Part shown: positions 33,600-45,804 of the stretch, in pieces
Numbering within the stretch: the first letter of the stretch is position 1
Layout of the letters: each line of letters opens with the position of its first letter
DNA from: Erpobdella octoculata
Lineage: Eukaryota > Annelida > Clitellata > Hirudinida > Erpobdellidae
DNA: 64,000 bases
Reading direction: 5' to 3'
Assembly: GCA_963978895.1 (NCBI GenBank)
Contig: OZ022238.1
Span: 18,022,871 to 18,086,870, forward strand
Translations under genes and position numbers: made by a program
The notes under the pieces: model-generated
Told to the model about the DNA's origin: nothing
The model's input: the letters and a program-made list of their open reading frames with translations, nothing else
The model's database searches: none

Positions 33600-34280
33600 A
33601 TACCGACCCGCACACACGTTGTAAAGGAAGGAATTTGAATGTTTTTTCGTCATGCTCCAATCCACGCCCGAACGAGGTATTTTTCAGCTGACTTAAATGC
33701 TTCATCATTCAATTCAGTAGACTCATAAAAATTATCCAGGTATCTTTGAGGCTCGCACGTAAATGCAGCATGTTTAGTTCCAATTTTGCTGAGAGCACCA
33801 TCTCAGTTAGCACATGCACTTTTACAAGAACCTTACAAAAATCTAAGCCAAATCTATCAGCAAGAATATGGACAGGGAGATGTTGCTTATGTTCCCCAGA
33901 TCCAATTCTATCCACAATTCGGCTGAAAATTACCTCGTTCGTTTGTGGATTTGAGCAGGACGCAAGACTTTGTGTCAAACATTTGACCAGGCACAATTTG
34001 AAAATCATATTTATAGTGGTACGCCAAAGACACTGGCACAGTTGCCACCAACCTCAAGTGTCATTAGGAGCCATATACAGCAAGTTTGTTTACATCATAC
34101 GCAATGTCCTCACTATCTTGATTGATGATGCTCCAATTCTCAGTGCAATAGATTATGGCTGGTTTTTAGATAGTGGTACAATATTTACTGTTAAAGGTCT
34201 TAAACCAATTCCAGAAAATATGCTGGTTTTGTGCAAATGTGGTGGTAAATGTGACACCAACCGATATTTTAATTAATTAA
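33600..34280 (+). pseudogene. Coding-like remnant, probably transposon-derived
   Basis: The plus-strand reading to the stop at 34276 includes DDAPILSAIDYGW, then IPENMLVLCKCGGKCDTNR. The closing C-K-C-G-G-K-C pattern is like the cysteine-rich ends of proteins multiplied in cnidarian and insect genomes, often transposon-linked. The preceding part (33746-34000) has an alternative minus-strand ORF. Function unknown. Confidence 0.3.
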
Positions 34281-34449
34281 CAAGCGAAAACATTTGAGTT
34301 TCTTTATGTAATTGTAAAAAGCTTTTTACAATACAAGTATATAAAACTTGTTTGCTTAATAGAGAAAACTGGGCGCTGCAGTGATCTAATTGTGGAGTGA
34401 ATGTTGAATTCTTTCTAACAATGAAAATAATATCAGCCCGTGCAAGCAG

Positions 34450-34750
34450 TGTGTGTGTGTGTGTGTGGTTTGATTAACGTCTGTATCTGTCAATTAGACA
34501 ATTTAGACGGTATGTATGTTCGAGTGTTTGGTGACGTGTTTATGTTGGCTTTGAGGAAAGGAGGCCACCGAAAGCAGAAGGCTTTCGTGGGCACAAGGCT
34601 CGACTCACTCCAGCCCGCCAACTAGTGAGGTGCAATAAGTTGGACAAGGACCGGCAAATCGACCTCCACTGCAGCTAGCAATTTAAACCAGCCTCGGATG
34701 ATCCTCATAGGCTATGGTATCGCTCCGCCGCCTCACCCCTCTCGGAAACC
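34450..34750 (-). mobile_element. 301-bp SINE with U4-snRNA-like head and (CA)n tail
   Basis: Flanked by a 13-bp direct repeat CCCGTGCAAGCAG (34437-34449, 34751-34763). On the minus strand the tail is a (CA)n run (34450-34467), so the head is at the 34750 end. Positions 34722-34669 (minus) read in order ATAGCC, ATGAGG, ATCCGAGGC and ATTGCTA, spaced as in the 5' stem-loop region of U4 snRNA (TAGCC-ATGAGG-ATCCGAGGC-ATTGCTA). The body after that is not U4. A related body lies at 24730-24866 without this head. Confidence 0.65.
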
Positions 34751-34763
34751 CCCGTGCAAGCAG

Positions 34764-35292
34764 GTAAATCAAAAGTATTATATATGCTTTTATTAACTTT
34801 CACTTGTCCAGATGTCCATGGAATGTCCCCAGACATTTTGAAGCTTGGAAGATCATTATAAAACTCACATAATGCAAAAACATTTATCGTTCAATTAAAC
34901 AAAATAAAATTTAAGAAACAAAATTATTACAAGAATAAATTAAAGAAGCATATAATAATGACGACAAAAATTTCCATCGTCATAGTAACTACAAATATCT
35001 TTTGTTTACTAATCGCTATGAAATTTTTCAGCTAACTTAAAAACATGTTTTTAATTTTTCAAATTCACCTTTACTTGTGTATATTGCTCAGAAATAATTT
35101 TAATTAACAACCAATAAGTTTGCATTCAACAAAAACAATTGTGCAGGTTTTTTTCAAGAAATAAGTCTAAAAAAATTAATACAAATAGTTTGTTAATTTT
35201 TATAATAATAAGATGATTTTTTAAAATTAGCATTTTATTTGGTTCAAATTAATTTAAAAAAAAGTATTTATACAACATTTAATATGACTCAC
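34764..35292 (-). other. Intron between VWA domains 1 and 2
   Basis: AT-rich, no linker exon that I could identify with confidence. Confidence 0.5.
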
Positions 35293-35374
35293 GAGGGCAC
35301 TCGATGGTTGTAGCAATTTGCTTTGTAATGCCGTTGATAGCTTGAAATGTTGACATATAATAATCTACATCTTT
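35293..35374 (-). CDS. VWA domain 1, exon C
   Basis: 82 nt, phase 0 in, 1 out; acceptor TTTGCAG (35375-35381), donor GTGAGT. Encodes KDVDYYMSTFQAINGITK and ends in ECP. Two codons shorter than exon C of domains 2 and 3. Confidence 0.8.
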
Positions 35375-36592
35375 CTGCAAATGACAAAAAAAATGTTGTT
35401 TAAATATTTCAATATGTGATCTGATTTTTCAAAATATGAAACAATTTACAGCAGCAGTTTTTGCTAAGCAATTCTTTTTAATAAGATTGTTTAATAAATT
35501 AAAAAGTGTGTTTTATATATCACACAATTTCTAGATTATTCTTAGCTTCAGTTTTGAATAATTTAACAGAGTTATGATAAAAATGTTTTATAGAATTTGT
35601 GAGATTTTTTGAGCGTTAAAAATGTAGATGTACTTTAAAAAAGGCAGGCGTTTATTTTTCAATTTAGAGAAGCATAAGATCAATTGTAGAAGTGCTGAAA
35701 AGTAATAATAATGCGTTATTTTTGTCATTCAGTATTAATTTTATTTGACGGCTTGTTTCGATTCTGTATAGGTTTCCTACAAAACAATTAGTTTGATACT
35801 GCATTACAAAACTGATGTCTGTATTGCCTCTTATTGCAGAATATGGTACGGGGTTTTAACGATTTTTAATAAATCTAGATTTTAGTTTTTTTATTAGCAA
35901 GAAAACTTTATTATTCAAATACATAGTAATGAAATAAACAATTGTTTTTTAACAACTTAAAAATATAATATATTCACGATATTTTCATTTGAAAAAAATA
36001 TTTTCTAAAACATAAGCATTTGTTTTTTGGTTTGGTTCGAAGTTCAGCAACTCTAAATTTTTGAATTTTTGAAATAATTTTTAAATGCTTTTAATTAACT
36101 TCAATTTTTTCTGTTTGTTTGTTTGTTTGTCTAGGGTAATCAAATCTTAGAAACAAAAATTCACCTACTTTTCGACCACCTAGAGCTCTAAAACTTTCAG
36201 GAAAGCTTTATTCTGGATGACAATACATGAGTTTAATGCTTCCGACATAAATTAGGCCTTAAATCAATTAAAATTAATCAAATCAAATTAATTTCTGCTA
36301 TCTAGGAATTGTAATAAATTGTTTATGTATAAGTCACCAGGGATCCAAAATAATTAAACAGTACGGATGTTTATTTATAAGTCGCCAGAGGTCCAAAATA
36401 ATCAACAAGAATGAGCGTAATGGTTGTTTTAGATTCAAAAATTTTAGTTCGTTGACTCAGATAAAGAGGCAAATAAAAGAAATTTTTTAAAGTTATTTTT
36501 TATCTTTAGTTGTAGAATAAAAATTTCAGAGTCATTTAAAATTTTATTTTGTGACACCAACAAGTGCAACCAATGTTTTCAAATAAACACAC
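35375..36592 (-). other. Intron B-C of VWA domain 1
   Basis: Contains 36447-36515, similar to 5196-5260 (TTGACTCAGATAAAGAG motif), and a (GTTT)n run at 36113-36132. Otherwise AT-rich. Confidence 0.5.
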
Positions 36593-37095
36593 CTGCTTGT
36601 TAGGAATTGAATAAACTCCGCCTCGCTAATTGCGAGCCAGTCCCAAGCCTGGATAAAGGAGGAGGGACAGTTAAAAGGATCAAACTTTTATCCATGACAG
36701 GAAATACTTATGTGCTTCCTACATACAGCCAATTCAGTCTTAAAACACTTGGTGTAAAAGACTATAAACTATCATAAAAAAAAAAAAAAAAAAAAAAAAA
36801 AGGAATTGAAAGCAACTTCAGAGTTACTTCATTAATTTGATTTGTGACACCAACTGCTATCATTCTGATGCCTGCCTCCTTGACTCTGTTGAGTTCATCT
36901 GGAAGTTCATTTTCGTTCACGTCTGGTTGACCATCTGTTATTATTATAGCTACGTTTTGTGCATTAGGTCTGTCACCAGATTGCCCAAAAACTTGGGTTC
37001 TCATAAGCCGAATGCCACTAGTGGTGTCTGTGGAAGTTCCCATTGGGTATTTAAATGAACTGATTGCATCCAATAAAGATCGTTTGTCTTGATAT
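36593..37095 (-). pseudogene. VWA domain 1, exon B, disrupted by a SINE
   Basis: Coding parts are 36811-37095 and 36593-36611. The 10-bp AGGAATTGAA occurs at both SINE edges (36602-36611 and 36801-36810). Without the SINE and one repeat copy the exon is 304 nt, the same as exon B of domain 4, and runs in frame to a donor CAG|GTGTGT at 36587-36592. As it stands, reading from IPxxx enters the poly(T) of the SINE and hits a stop about 15 codons later. The rest is normal: acceptor AACAG (37096-37100), GTSTDTTSG, AIIITDGQPD, IRMIAVGVTNQIN. The gene is either damaged in this haplotype or uses an upstream donor; only expression data would tell. Confidence 0.88.
36612..36800 (+). mobile_element. SINE family A, copy 2, inside a VWA exon
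   Basis: 189 bp, starting at the same head as copy 1 (ACTCCGCCTCGCT) and ending in a pure A run of about 25 (36776-36800). TSD AGGAATTGAA. The exact TSD and clean poly(A) suggest a recent insertion. It is antisense to the host gene. Confidence 0.92.
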
Positions 37096-37656
37096 CTGTT
37101 GACAAATGAAAAATGTGAAAACATGTACAACACTTTATAGTCTCCAAAATTATGTAATAAAAAAACCTATAAAACGTTTTATGTTCATAAAACATAAAAT
37201 AAAAAGCTTTTTTTTAATTTGTGTACATTATTTGTTTTTAAAAAAAACTGCCAAGATTTGTTAAAATTGAATTTGTGGATTGGATGTAAATCTTAAAAAC
37301 AACTATTTATAAATTCCAGCAATTTCAAAAAATTTAAAAAAAAAGCGAACTTATCAGTAGAGTCAGAACGCTTTGAAAATTAGTAAATCTAGACGGAATA
37401 GAAAAAAAAATCTAAAGAGTAGTGGTTTTGAAGACTGGATTTTACAGAAAAAAAACTGAATAAATACGCTGATTTGTGTTTATGACAGGCGAACAATCAT
37501 CTTTTGGCTTTTATTATTTTGCGACCAATGCGTCTAAATGTAAGACATTTACATAGTGTGATTTGATACAGAAATTTCTAATAATAACAAAACAACTTAT
37601 ATTGCTTTTTTCTCGAGTTAAAGTATTTGTATTTAAGCAGCAAGATAATATTCTAC
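37096..37656 (-). other. Intron A-B of VWA domain 1
   Basis: No ORF or element recognised. Confidence 0.5.
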
Positions 37657-37903
37657 CTGTCTAATTTCCAGACAACTCGTGCCGTTCCTTCAAAGAGAAC
37701 AAGACCAACCATGAGGTTTGATTGTCCGATGGTGAAAAAGTCTGTTATGTTATAAATTGCTGAAACCAATGATTTCCAGTTATTGCAAGTTGTATCAATT
37801 CCATTGATAAATCCAGGATCAGAAGTACAAATGCTTCCTGAACCGTCGATTACAAACACGAGATCTGTCAGATTCGTTGAGTTGACGTTGACACACGAAC
37901 CGG
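37657..37903 (-). CDS. VWA domain 1, exon A
   Basis: 247 nt, phase 1 in, 2 out; acceptor GCTGCAG (37904-37910), donor GTAGAA. Encodes a lead GSCVNVNSTNLTDLVFVIDG, the MIDAS DGSGS, the two-Cys loop (SICTSDPGF...TTCNNW) and LMVGLVLFEGTARVVWKLD. It is the most upstream VWA exon I can identify. No signal peptide or start codon was found, so the 5' end of the gene lies further right or outside the window. Confidence 0.87.
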
Positions 37904-39651
37904 CTGCAGCAAAAAAATCTATTACCTATAACTGTATCATTCTTAAATATAAATTGTTTCAAGAATATTCAGTTAAACGTACAATATTTTATAGATTTTA
38001 TGTAAATGAACATTATGAGCTTGTCGTTTAAATAAATAGTCTGCATACATAATAATTAGGCCACAAACAGTTTTTCTTATAAACGGTTAAATTAAAATTT
38101 TAGGCTAATTTCCACAATATGTATTGTAATTTATTTTGTGTCTGATTTGGTTTCTTAATTATTAATTAAATAACTAAATAGATAATTTAGAAATGAAAAG
38201 AAAACATTAAAAATCTTTGTTTTTTTCTGACTTTGAGCTTTTGATCCGTGAAAAGTGTGAAGAATTATGAGGATGAAGTTTAACAAGATTATTTCAGCTG
38301 ACCTAGAAAAGAAACACTTTCAAAATCAGAAGTATTTACAGTTTATGTCATAACCATATATATAGAATAGATATATCGGAGATGAGCAGGTTTTGAGTGA
38401 GATGCCAAGATGGCCTCCGAAAAAACGATTTAGAGTCTTTTGGATCCATGAATATTCATTATTTGTATTAATCTATTTTTGGTACGACAGCGGAGACTAA
38501 ACTCCGGTTTGTAAGAAACAGAAACGTCGATTTCTTATAGCTAAAAGTAGTTGATATGAGCTTTATTTTAATTTAACCCGATATCCGTCATAAAAAATAT
38601 ACAATTCTAATTTACCGATAACACAGGCGACATAAATAGACCATCGAACTAGAGACTACGCAAATAAAATTCAATGTCAACTGAAATTTTTATAAAAAAA
38701 AATTTGTTAATTTTTATAAAGTTAAAAATTTATTTTGTACATAAAAATTTTTTTTTCGATTAAAAAAATACTTGATTAAGTTACTATACGGTTGTAACTC
38801 TCAGTTCTTCGTTTCCGATCTCCAGTCTACTAGGCTGCCTCGCTAAAAGCCTTCCTAAACAACAGGCGGGCCGATATATCTATTCTATATATATGGTCAT
38901 AACTTGTGATAATTTGCTTGTCATCAAAATGTTATGTCGGTTTCAAATAAAGTGTCTGTGACATTGTTCTATTTTGTAGATATTTTTATTTATTTGTAAA
39001 CTCTAGTACATGCTGGTTATACTTATAATCAAGTTAGTCAATTTATTTTGTTAGCTAGAATGTGTGACAATTTTTTTTTAATTTAACTGTGTCAGCTATA
39101 GGTTCTGCGTTTGCTTTTGTCGACTTTTTATCTAAATAACTCACTTTTTACAATGTCAACTTACCTCATTTGACAAGATGATGTTTGCAGTTGTATCCCA
39201 TTAAAATCAACACGTACCTAATGATGACGCTGACAAGCACCTGTTAATAAAGATGAATTTTTAATCACAAGTAATTGTGATATTTTGGAACTTAATTGGT
39301 AATTGATTTTTGTTTTATTAAATTTCAATAAAAAAAATCTTATTTTAAAGGCGCTTATTTTAGTTTTTTTTTATAGAAATTTAAGGAGCATCATTAAATG
39401 TTAATGTATATTAAAATGACCAAAAAGTTTAAAAAATTGATGTTATTGGCTAAAATAAAAAATACAGATTGATTTTTTTCCATGATTAACTTGGTGTAAT
39501 ACAGAAAAACCAATAAAAATTAAATGTTTCAGACAAAAATTTGCTGAAGTTTGAAATTATTATCAAATTTAACAATATTTATCGGTAATTAAAATTACAA
39601 AAATAACTAAATTATATATTATACACAAATAGTATCAAAGACCAACCTTAC
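37904..39651 (-). other. Upstream intron with a MITE
   Basis: Holds the MITE at 38354-38895; nothing else recognised. Confidence 0.5.
38354..38895. mobile_element. 542-bp MITE with perfect 26-bp TIR
   Basis: CCATATATATAGAATAGATA plus TATCGG (38354-38379) is repeated exactly inverted at 38870-38895. Both ends are flanked by TCATAA (38348-38353, 38896-38901), a 6-bp TSD. No ORF: non-autonomous. Identical arms suggest recent movement or arm homogenisation. Superfamily not assigned. Confidence 0.85.
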
Positions 39652-39694
39652 CTTTAGATTCTCTTCTTGTGCGAAGAATGGAATATCGTCTGAA
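39652..39694 (-). other. Weak candidate exon upstream of the VWA domains
   Basis: A 43-nt interval with a good acceptor (TTCTTTCAG) and donor (GTAAGG) reads SDDIPFFAQEENLK without stop. Its phases (2 in, 0 out) do not join directly to exon A of domain 1 (phase 1), so another exon would be needed. Kept only as a hint. Confidence 0.2.
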
Positions 39695-40137
39695 CTGAAA
39701 GAAGCAACCGCTGTTTTAATGACATTTATTATCACCAGTGAATGGATTGCTCAAATCGAAAAAGTAGAAGATAAATTTTAATGTGAAACTACTTTTGTGT
39801 TGTTAGTAAAATTCAAACAGTAACACCTTTGTCCTGTTGTTTCGGTTCCTGCTTGATTTTTAACTTTAGTAGCTATTTGAAGCTAGTAACAAACAGTTCT
39901 TCTTATTCAATTGTGAAATAATCAGACCAGATTATTATTTGAGTTGAAACGATCTGATAAGGACAGAAGGCAAACAAAAAGTCAAAAGTCATAAATGGTT
40001 GACAAAATGGTTTTTCGGGTTTTCAACAAATAAAATTCATTTTTTTAAATAAAAAATTATTTATTAAAATTTAATATTCAATACACCCAACAATAATAAA
40101 TAATATATAATAAAAATCTTTCTTACATTTATTTTTC

Positions 40138-40267
40138 TTTCTTGCTCTCGCTCTTTCTCTGTCTTTCTCTCTCTTTCTCTTTCCCTTTCCCTTTCTTTCT
40201 CTTTTTCTCTCTCTCTCTTTCTCTTTCTCTCTCTCTCTCTCTCTTTCTCTCTTTCTCTCTCTCTCTC

Positions 40268-40306
<39 letters not shown>

Positions 40307-40462
40307 ATCTCTTTCTTTCTCTCTCCTTTTCTTTTTTTCTTTCTCTCTTTCTCTTTTTATTTGTTTCTCCTTCTCTCTCTCTTTCTCTCTTTATTTCTTT
40401 CTCCTTCTCCTTCTCTCTCTCTCTTTCTTTTTCTCTTTCTCTCTCTCTTTCTCTCTCTATTA
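40138..40462. repeat. CT-rich simple sequence
   Basis: About 320 bp of (TC)n/(TTTC)n on the plus strand, purine-rich on the other. It gives false poly-Leu/Ser and Arg/Glu ORFs. Confidence 0.95.
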
Positions 40463-40635
40463 TTTGTGAAAATAAAAATGTTAAACCAACCACTTCTGTT
40501 GATAAGAATGGTCAAACTTTTAATTTTTCATAAACGCCGGAACCCGTATTTACAATCCGTGTATATGCACAGGACCGAACGGTGTTATTGGACAGACATA
40601 TTCTGAAATAGGTCACGGCTTAGCTACCAAAGTTA

Positions 40636-40780
40636 AACTCCAAGCCTGGAGAAAGGAGGAGGGGAAAGTTAAAAGGATCAAATTATGATCCACGACAGGA
40701 AGTACTCAGGTGCTTCCAACATACAGTCATTACAGTCTTAAAACACCTAGTGTTAAAGACTATAAACTATTATAACAAAA
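40636..40780 (+). mobile_element. SINE family A, copy 3, with TSD
   Basis: 145 bp, missing about 25 bp of the head found in copies 1 and 2, ending CTATAAACTATTATAACAAAA. Flanked by CTACCAAAGTTA (40624-40635 and 40781-40792). More diverged than copies 1 and 2. Confidence 0.85.
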
Positions 40781-41464
40781 CTACCAAAGTTACGGGATTT
40801 TTAATATTTATTAAAAGTTTACTTTTAACGTTGTTCAATTAAAAATATAATTTTATAAAAAAAAAGTTTAAAATGGAAATATTCTAAAATAATTTTTTTA
40901 GTACATAAAATCATAACTACAACCAATTGTTTTGAGAACATTTTGTACGATTGTGATGCAGTCCGTTGAATTTTAAATTTGTATCAACTCAAAACCTGAC
41001 TATTTTTTATTCAATTTACATACGAGTCATTCAACAGAATTTGTCCTGCTAATCATAAAATTAGTAGCCCTGGTGGATTCCACTAAATTTCCCAATAAAA
41101 CAATTTTGTGCACTGGCCAAAAAGAACCAAAGTTAGAATTGCCCTGCCATTGCAAAAGAAAGCAAGTCACATAAACATGATTTCGCAGAAAACGCAAAAC
41201 TAATATTTTTTGAAACCTCTCTTGATTCATTGCAGTTATAAACAAAAGTGTTATCTTATACGGTTTAAAATGTGGTTTCTAACAGTAGTCCACATTTTTA
41301 TTTTAATGAAAAAAAAGATGAAAATTGCACTTTCCTCCTTTTGCCTTGGGAATATGGCAACATAGCGTGTTTAAACTTTGGTGGCAAAAGGAAGTATATT
41401 AAAGAGATTTAGTCTAGACCGTTGGTATAAAAGATTAAAATAATAATGTCATGGTTTATTCTGT

Positions 41465-42120
41465 TCACTCACAACTGTTGTCAACGCTACTCAAAAGAAG
41501 CAAGCAAGTCCGATGCTGTGGCATTTTCCGGAAGCGATGTCCAGAATTGTTGCCTGTTGTTTTCCAGTACATCTTGGTAAATCCACGAAGAAACTGCATC
41601 TCACAGACGTGTTTCAGAATTGCCTTGCGAGTAAATTTTGCACTGCTAGATCTATTTGGCCAATCTGTGAAGTCTTTCGGCTGCATTTGTATGACATGAC
41701 CAATGCATCTACCTATGCATTCGCTTAGATCTGTGAAGTCGTAAAAATTTCCTTTCTGCTTCATTGACTTCTCGATTGAAGCATGGAAACTGTCGGCACT
41801 CATGAAGGTGTGGCCCCGTTCTAAATATCTCAGCGTCACTAGTTCTGGACCTCCGTTTTGATTTACCTTAAAATACAGAGTTGTGTAAAGTGTCCAGGTC
41901 TTGCTATGGTCGCTGCATTTATGACACAATACGACAAACTATTTTTCATTTCGGTAAGGTTCACTGCCAAAACATTTCAAAAATGACGATGCCACATATT
42001 CTGCATTACGACCAGCAATGGCTTCGTGCCAAATGACTCCGATCACAGGCTTAGCTTCTTTGCCCAAGTTCAAGTGGTGCAAACGTTTGGTGGATAAAAC
42101 TGTTTCATTTTATTTCAAAG
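41465..42120 (-). pseudogene. Fragment of a multiplied, probably transposon-encoded protein
   Basis: A 154-codon open stretch to 41929, plus further matching frames to about 42120. The translation contains AIAGRNAEYVASSFLKCF (other frame, 42000), CHKCSDHSKTWTLYT, then RYLERGHTFMSADSFHASIEK, VIQMQPKDFTDW, KFTRKAIL and MQFLRGF. The order '...H.WTL.T.L.......LERGHT.M..DS.H..IE...' is one I recall from many-copy uncharacterised proteins in invertebrates. A broken N-terminal frame indicates decay. Role unknown. Confidence 0.4.
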
Positions 42121-45100
42121 CATGAACAGCAAGACCGTTAAACGTCAAATATTTTTAAATCCCTTATATTAACTTCATCGCCGGTTCTGCTAGCTTGCTT
42201 GTTTGTTTTTTGTTTGCTTCCTTGCTTAAATGTTTGCAAACCTTGAAAGTGAAAATTAACTAACTTCACGTAATTCAATCGAGCTGAAATTAGAAATATA
42301 GCTTGTTCCTTATGACAATACATTCTATTACAGTTAAAATTGTTTTTATAAACATATTTGTTATTCAAAACAATATTTATTAATTTTTTTAAGACAAAAC
42401 AAATTGAATATCTATATATACGTGTTTTAAAATATAAAAATTTCAAAAAACTATTTTAAAATGTTTTTTGGCAATAAATGAAAAACCGGCAAATTTTGAA
42501 GCATAAGAGCAAAAAACCTGTTTTTTTTCCACGAATAACTTGTTATTATTTTCAAACTAGCCCTGCGTCACGAAAATTTTATGTACTGAACGACAAAGCT
42601 ACTTGTGTATTCTTTATAATTGCAGCAATATTAATACCAGAACTTGTGTCGTCTTTGTGAGCCCATCACCTAATTTGTGAGCGTGAAAAGGTTTTTTGAA
42701 TAAGTTCAAATTTACTTGGGTCGTATAATTGACATGACTATTAAAAAAATTACCGAGACTTTAAATTATATCAATGCCCATTTTACAGGCTTATTGCTCA
42801 TATTTTTTATTGAGTTCATACAATATTTTTTTAATTTAAAATAAAACACAGGGACAAAATACAAGTATTAAATTAGGTAGTATTTTTTCTAAGACTAAAA
42901 TTGGTAGCCAAACTTGAGTAAATGAGATAAAAGAAACACTAACACTGTCCTTTTCCCAAATCATTTGGTTTCTCCCAAAGATCAATTTACATAACAATCA
43001 TGATTATTTTGAACATTGTAGGCAGTAAACAGAACATTGAAATGCCAAAATGTATGAACAAAAAATAGCAAAATATCAAAGTGCAAACAGAGTAACAAAT
43101 ATCTAAATAACAAGATGGTATAGCTGATTTAGAAATAGGAACTTATTTTGCTTCGACGCCGGTTTAATTAAAATTGTTACAGGTATTCTAGCTTGATTCA
43201 AGTTTAAACTTTGAACTTAAAAAAACAATTGCAACTAATCTTAACCTAGTTTTTTTTACAAATTATAAACTCTAGTTTCTAAAAATTCGCATTTTTTTAA
43301 ACGTAAAATTAAAAACTTTTAATTTAGAAATATTCCAAAAATCAATCAAATGCATTGTCATTTAGGTTTTAGCTTAATTGATCGTTAAAGATCATTTAGA
43401 GAAAAGACAAACAAGCGAAACTGGCGAATAAGATAATATTGTTATAAACTCGAAAACATTTAAAAAAAATTTAAACGTTCAACTATTAAATGTGAATAAC
43501 ATGGTTAAAACAATTAAATTTATGATAATTCAAAATTTGAAGTCAGCCAAGATAAACGTGACTAGTTGTTTGTGTGTTCGCTCACGGTGTACGTTCCTAA
43601 TGTCAGAGTTGGCATATAATAAATCTCACGATCTATTTTAACTTAGAATTTTGCCCGAAGATATAATTTTATTCAAGATTTTTTTGGATTCTCAGTACTA
43701 TCTCGTGAATGCTGCTTAAACCAATCATATAAAAATTAATTGATGATACTCAGTTTTATTAATATTACAAACAGCATAACTGCCCGCAAAATGGTGTGCA
43801 GCGTTGCTAGTATCGGTCACTTGTTACTAGGCAGCACCTTGTTTCTGAAATCAAGATTAATTTAAGGCTGTGTGATACTTTTCGCAAAGGCGTTTGTTTT
43901 ATTTTTATTTAATCCTAAAATAGTTTAATGACATCAATTTCATATTAATTGTTTAAAATATGTGCATGTGTGCACATGCATTGACATTGAGCGATCAATG
44001 AGGTCACAAGTTTTTTTTCTCATTTCGTGTTTTTCTATTTTTAAACAGGTAATAAACGTCAGTAGAGCTTTAATTGTACTCCCTTACCTCGTATTGTCTA
44101 TTTAATTCCGATCTCATCGGTCTGGCATACCAACCACTCAACCCGCTTAACGTCGTTATAACAGCTTTGGCTTACGGAAAGAAGAGTCTAGAAAGCTGCG
44201 CTGCTCTTGTTCAAGTCGTAGTTGATCCGACCTGCCACAATACGTTGACCCGACCCAACCTTACTTGTACCAAATAAATTGCAATCAGTTTGTAATGATG
44301 ATCGGAATGTTGTAACGGTAAACCCCAAGTTTTTTTTTATTTATAGCATTTTATTAATTTCATTTTATATAAAAATATATAAACGAGTTTTAATTAAAAA
44401 CAATTACTTGACCCGACCTGACGTATCAAAACTGCAGTTCAAGTGTAGTGTAAGCATTTAAACAATTTGCGATACCTTAGTCACGATTTACAACTAATAA
44501 AGTCTGTTGTCAGATTCAGATCTTTTGGACTACTACTTCTCGTTCTAGTTTCACGTTGAACAGGACTCAGCGACAAATGTTTTTACAAAAAACCTGGAAC
44601 AATCTTTTGTTCTCAGACAAACTGGTTTGATCAAAACAAATCTTTTAAAACTAATGATAATATTCTTTGGCTTTGAAACTAGGTCTGATATTTGGGCTAC
44701 TTTGTATAGTACTTTCAAATAGAATGTATTGTTATGCTACTGTTTTTCAACCTAAAAACAGCGTATCTTTTGCGTCACACCACTGTTTAGCAGAAGATTT
44801 CGCCGGGTTTTTTTAACAATTTAAATATTCGAAATTTTTTAAACTTTCTAAAAATTGAAGCCTCATTCATAGGTTTTCTTAAATAGAGAACACATACGGT
44901 TGTGTTCAACATGTATTGAAAATTAGAATAAAAACTAAAACTATCACCTTACTTGGTGACTAACTCAGCAAAAATAAAAAATAAAAATATTTAGTGCATT
45001 GCATTACAACAAAATGTAAATTTTTAATAAGAAAAAGAGTAGAATAATTAAAATTTCATGTGCTTCTAGTTACTAAAACCACTCGTGAAAGTATTTTTCC

Positions 45101-45804
45101 AGCTGGTTGTAAAACGTCATTCACTAGTAGCCATTCTCGAAAAATGTATTTCTTCTGTTATTAGATAAAGAGAAAGAGCATTGAAGCAGTCCCATCTACT
45201 ACTTCCGCTGGAGAGCTGGAACCACCAGATTCAATTCGGTAAAAACCATGAGCAGGATCATTATTAGAGTTTCCAAATCTCGCTTACAATGCTTTGACAC
45301 ACGTGACCCTTTTTATAGTCATAAACTACTTCGCACTAAAGTTTGACAAAGGTCCACAGTAATAAACAATTGTCGTGATCTGGCTCATACTAAACAATTA
45401 TCTAATATGCTTTTTTCATAAAGCGCTACAAAAAGTATTTAATAAAATTCTGTGATTCAAACAACTTTGGTAAACAAATGATTCAATAAATCTATTTATT
45501 TAAAATTCAATAAATCTATCAATTAAAAGTCCTATTAACAAGGAATGAACAAAACATAGAGGTATTCATCACAATAATACTACCTAGTACCTATAGGCAG
45601 ACTATCATGCTGTTTTATTAGTTAGCTGCACTTCTTGTGAATGAATGCTCTACGATCTTTAAGGGTGGCGTTGACACACTGTAAGAAATTCAAGGTTGTC
45701 AAAACATGAAATAGAAAATAGAACATGAATAAAAAGCAGGTTTTTGAAAATAAAAAATAAAATTTCAGTAATCAGCAATATTAAAACAAGTTACAAAAAC
45801 AATA
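42121..45804. other. Long gene-free stretch
   Basis: Only 42150-42290 is recognisable, by similarity to 11350-11450. The ORF at 44074-44277 and others here lack family features. AT-rich throughout. Confidence 0.5.

Noticed and set aside
33709..34008. Minus-strand ORF overlapping the plus-strand remnant
   Set aside because: The plus strand gives the longer reading with a cysteine motif; neither is strong.
40142..40606. Leu/Ser-rich ORF that could pass as a membrane protein
   Set aside because: It is the CT-rich simple repeat; the reverse strand is equally open as Arg/Glu.
44074..44277. ORF of 67 codons ending TRPNLTCTK
   Set aside because: No homology that I recognise, no splice sites, isolated in AT-rich sequence.
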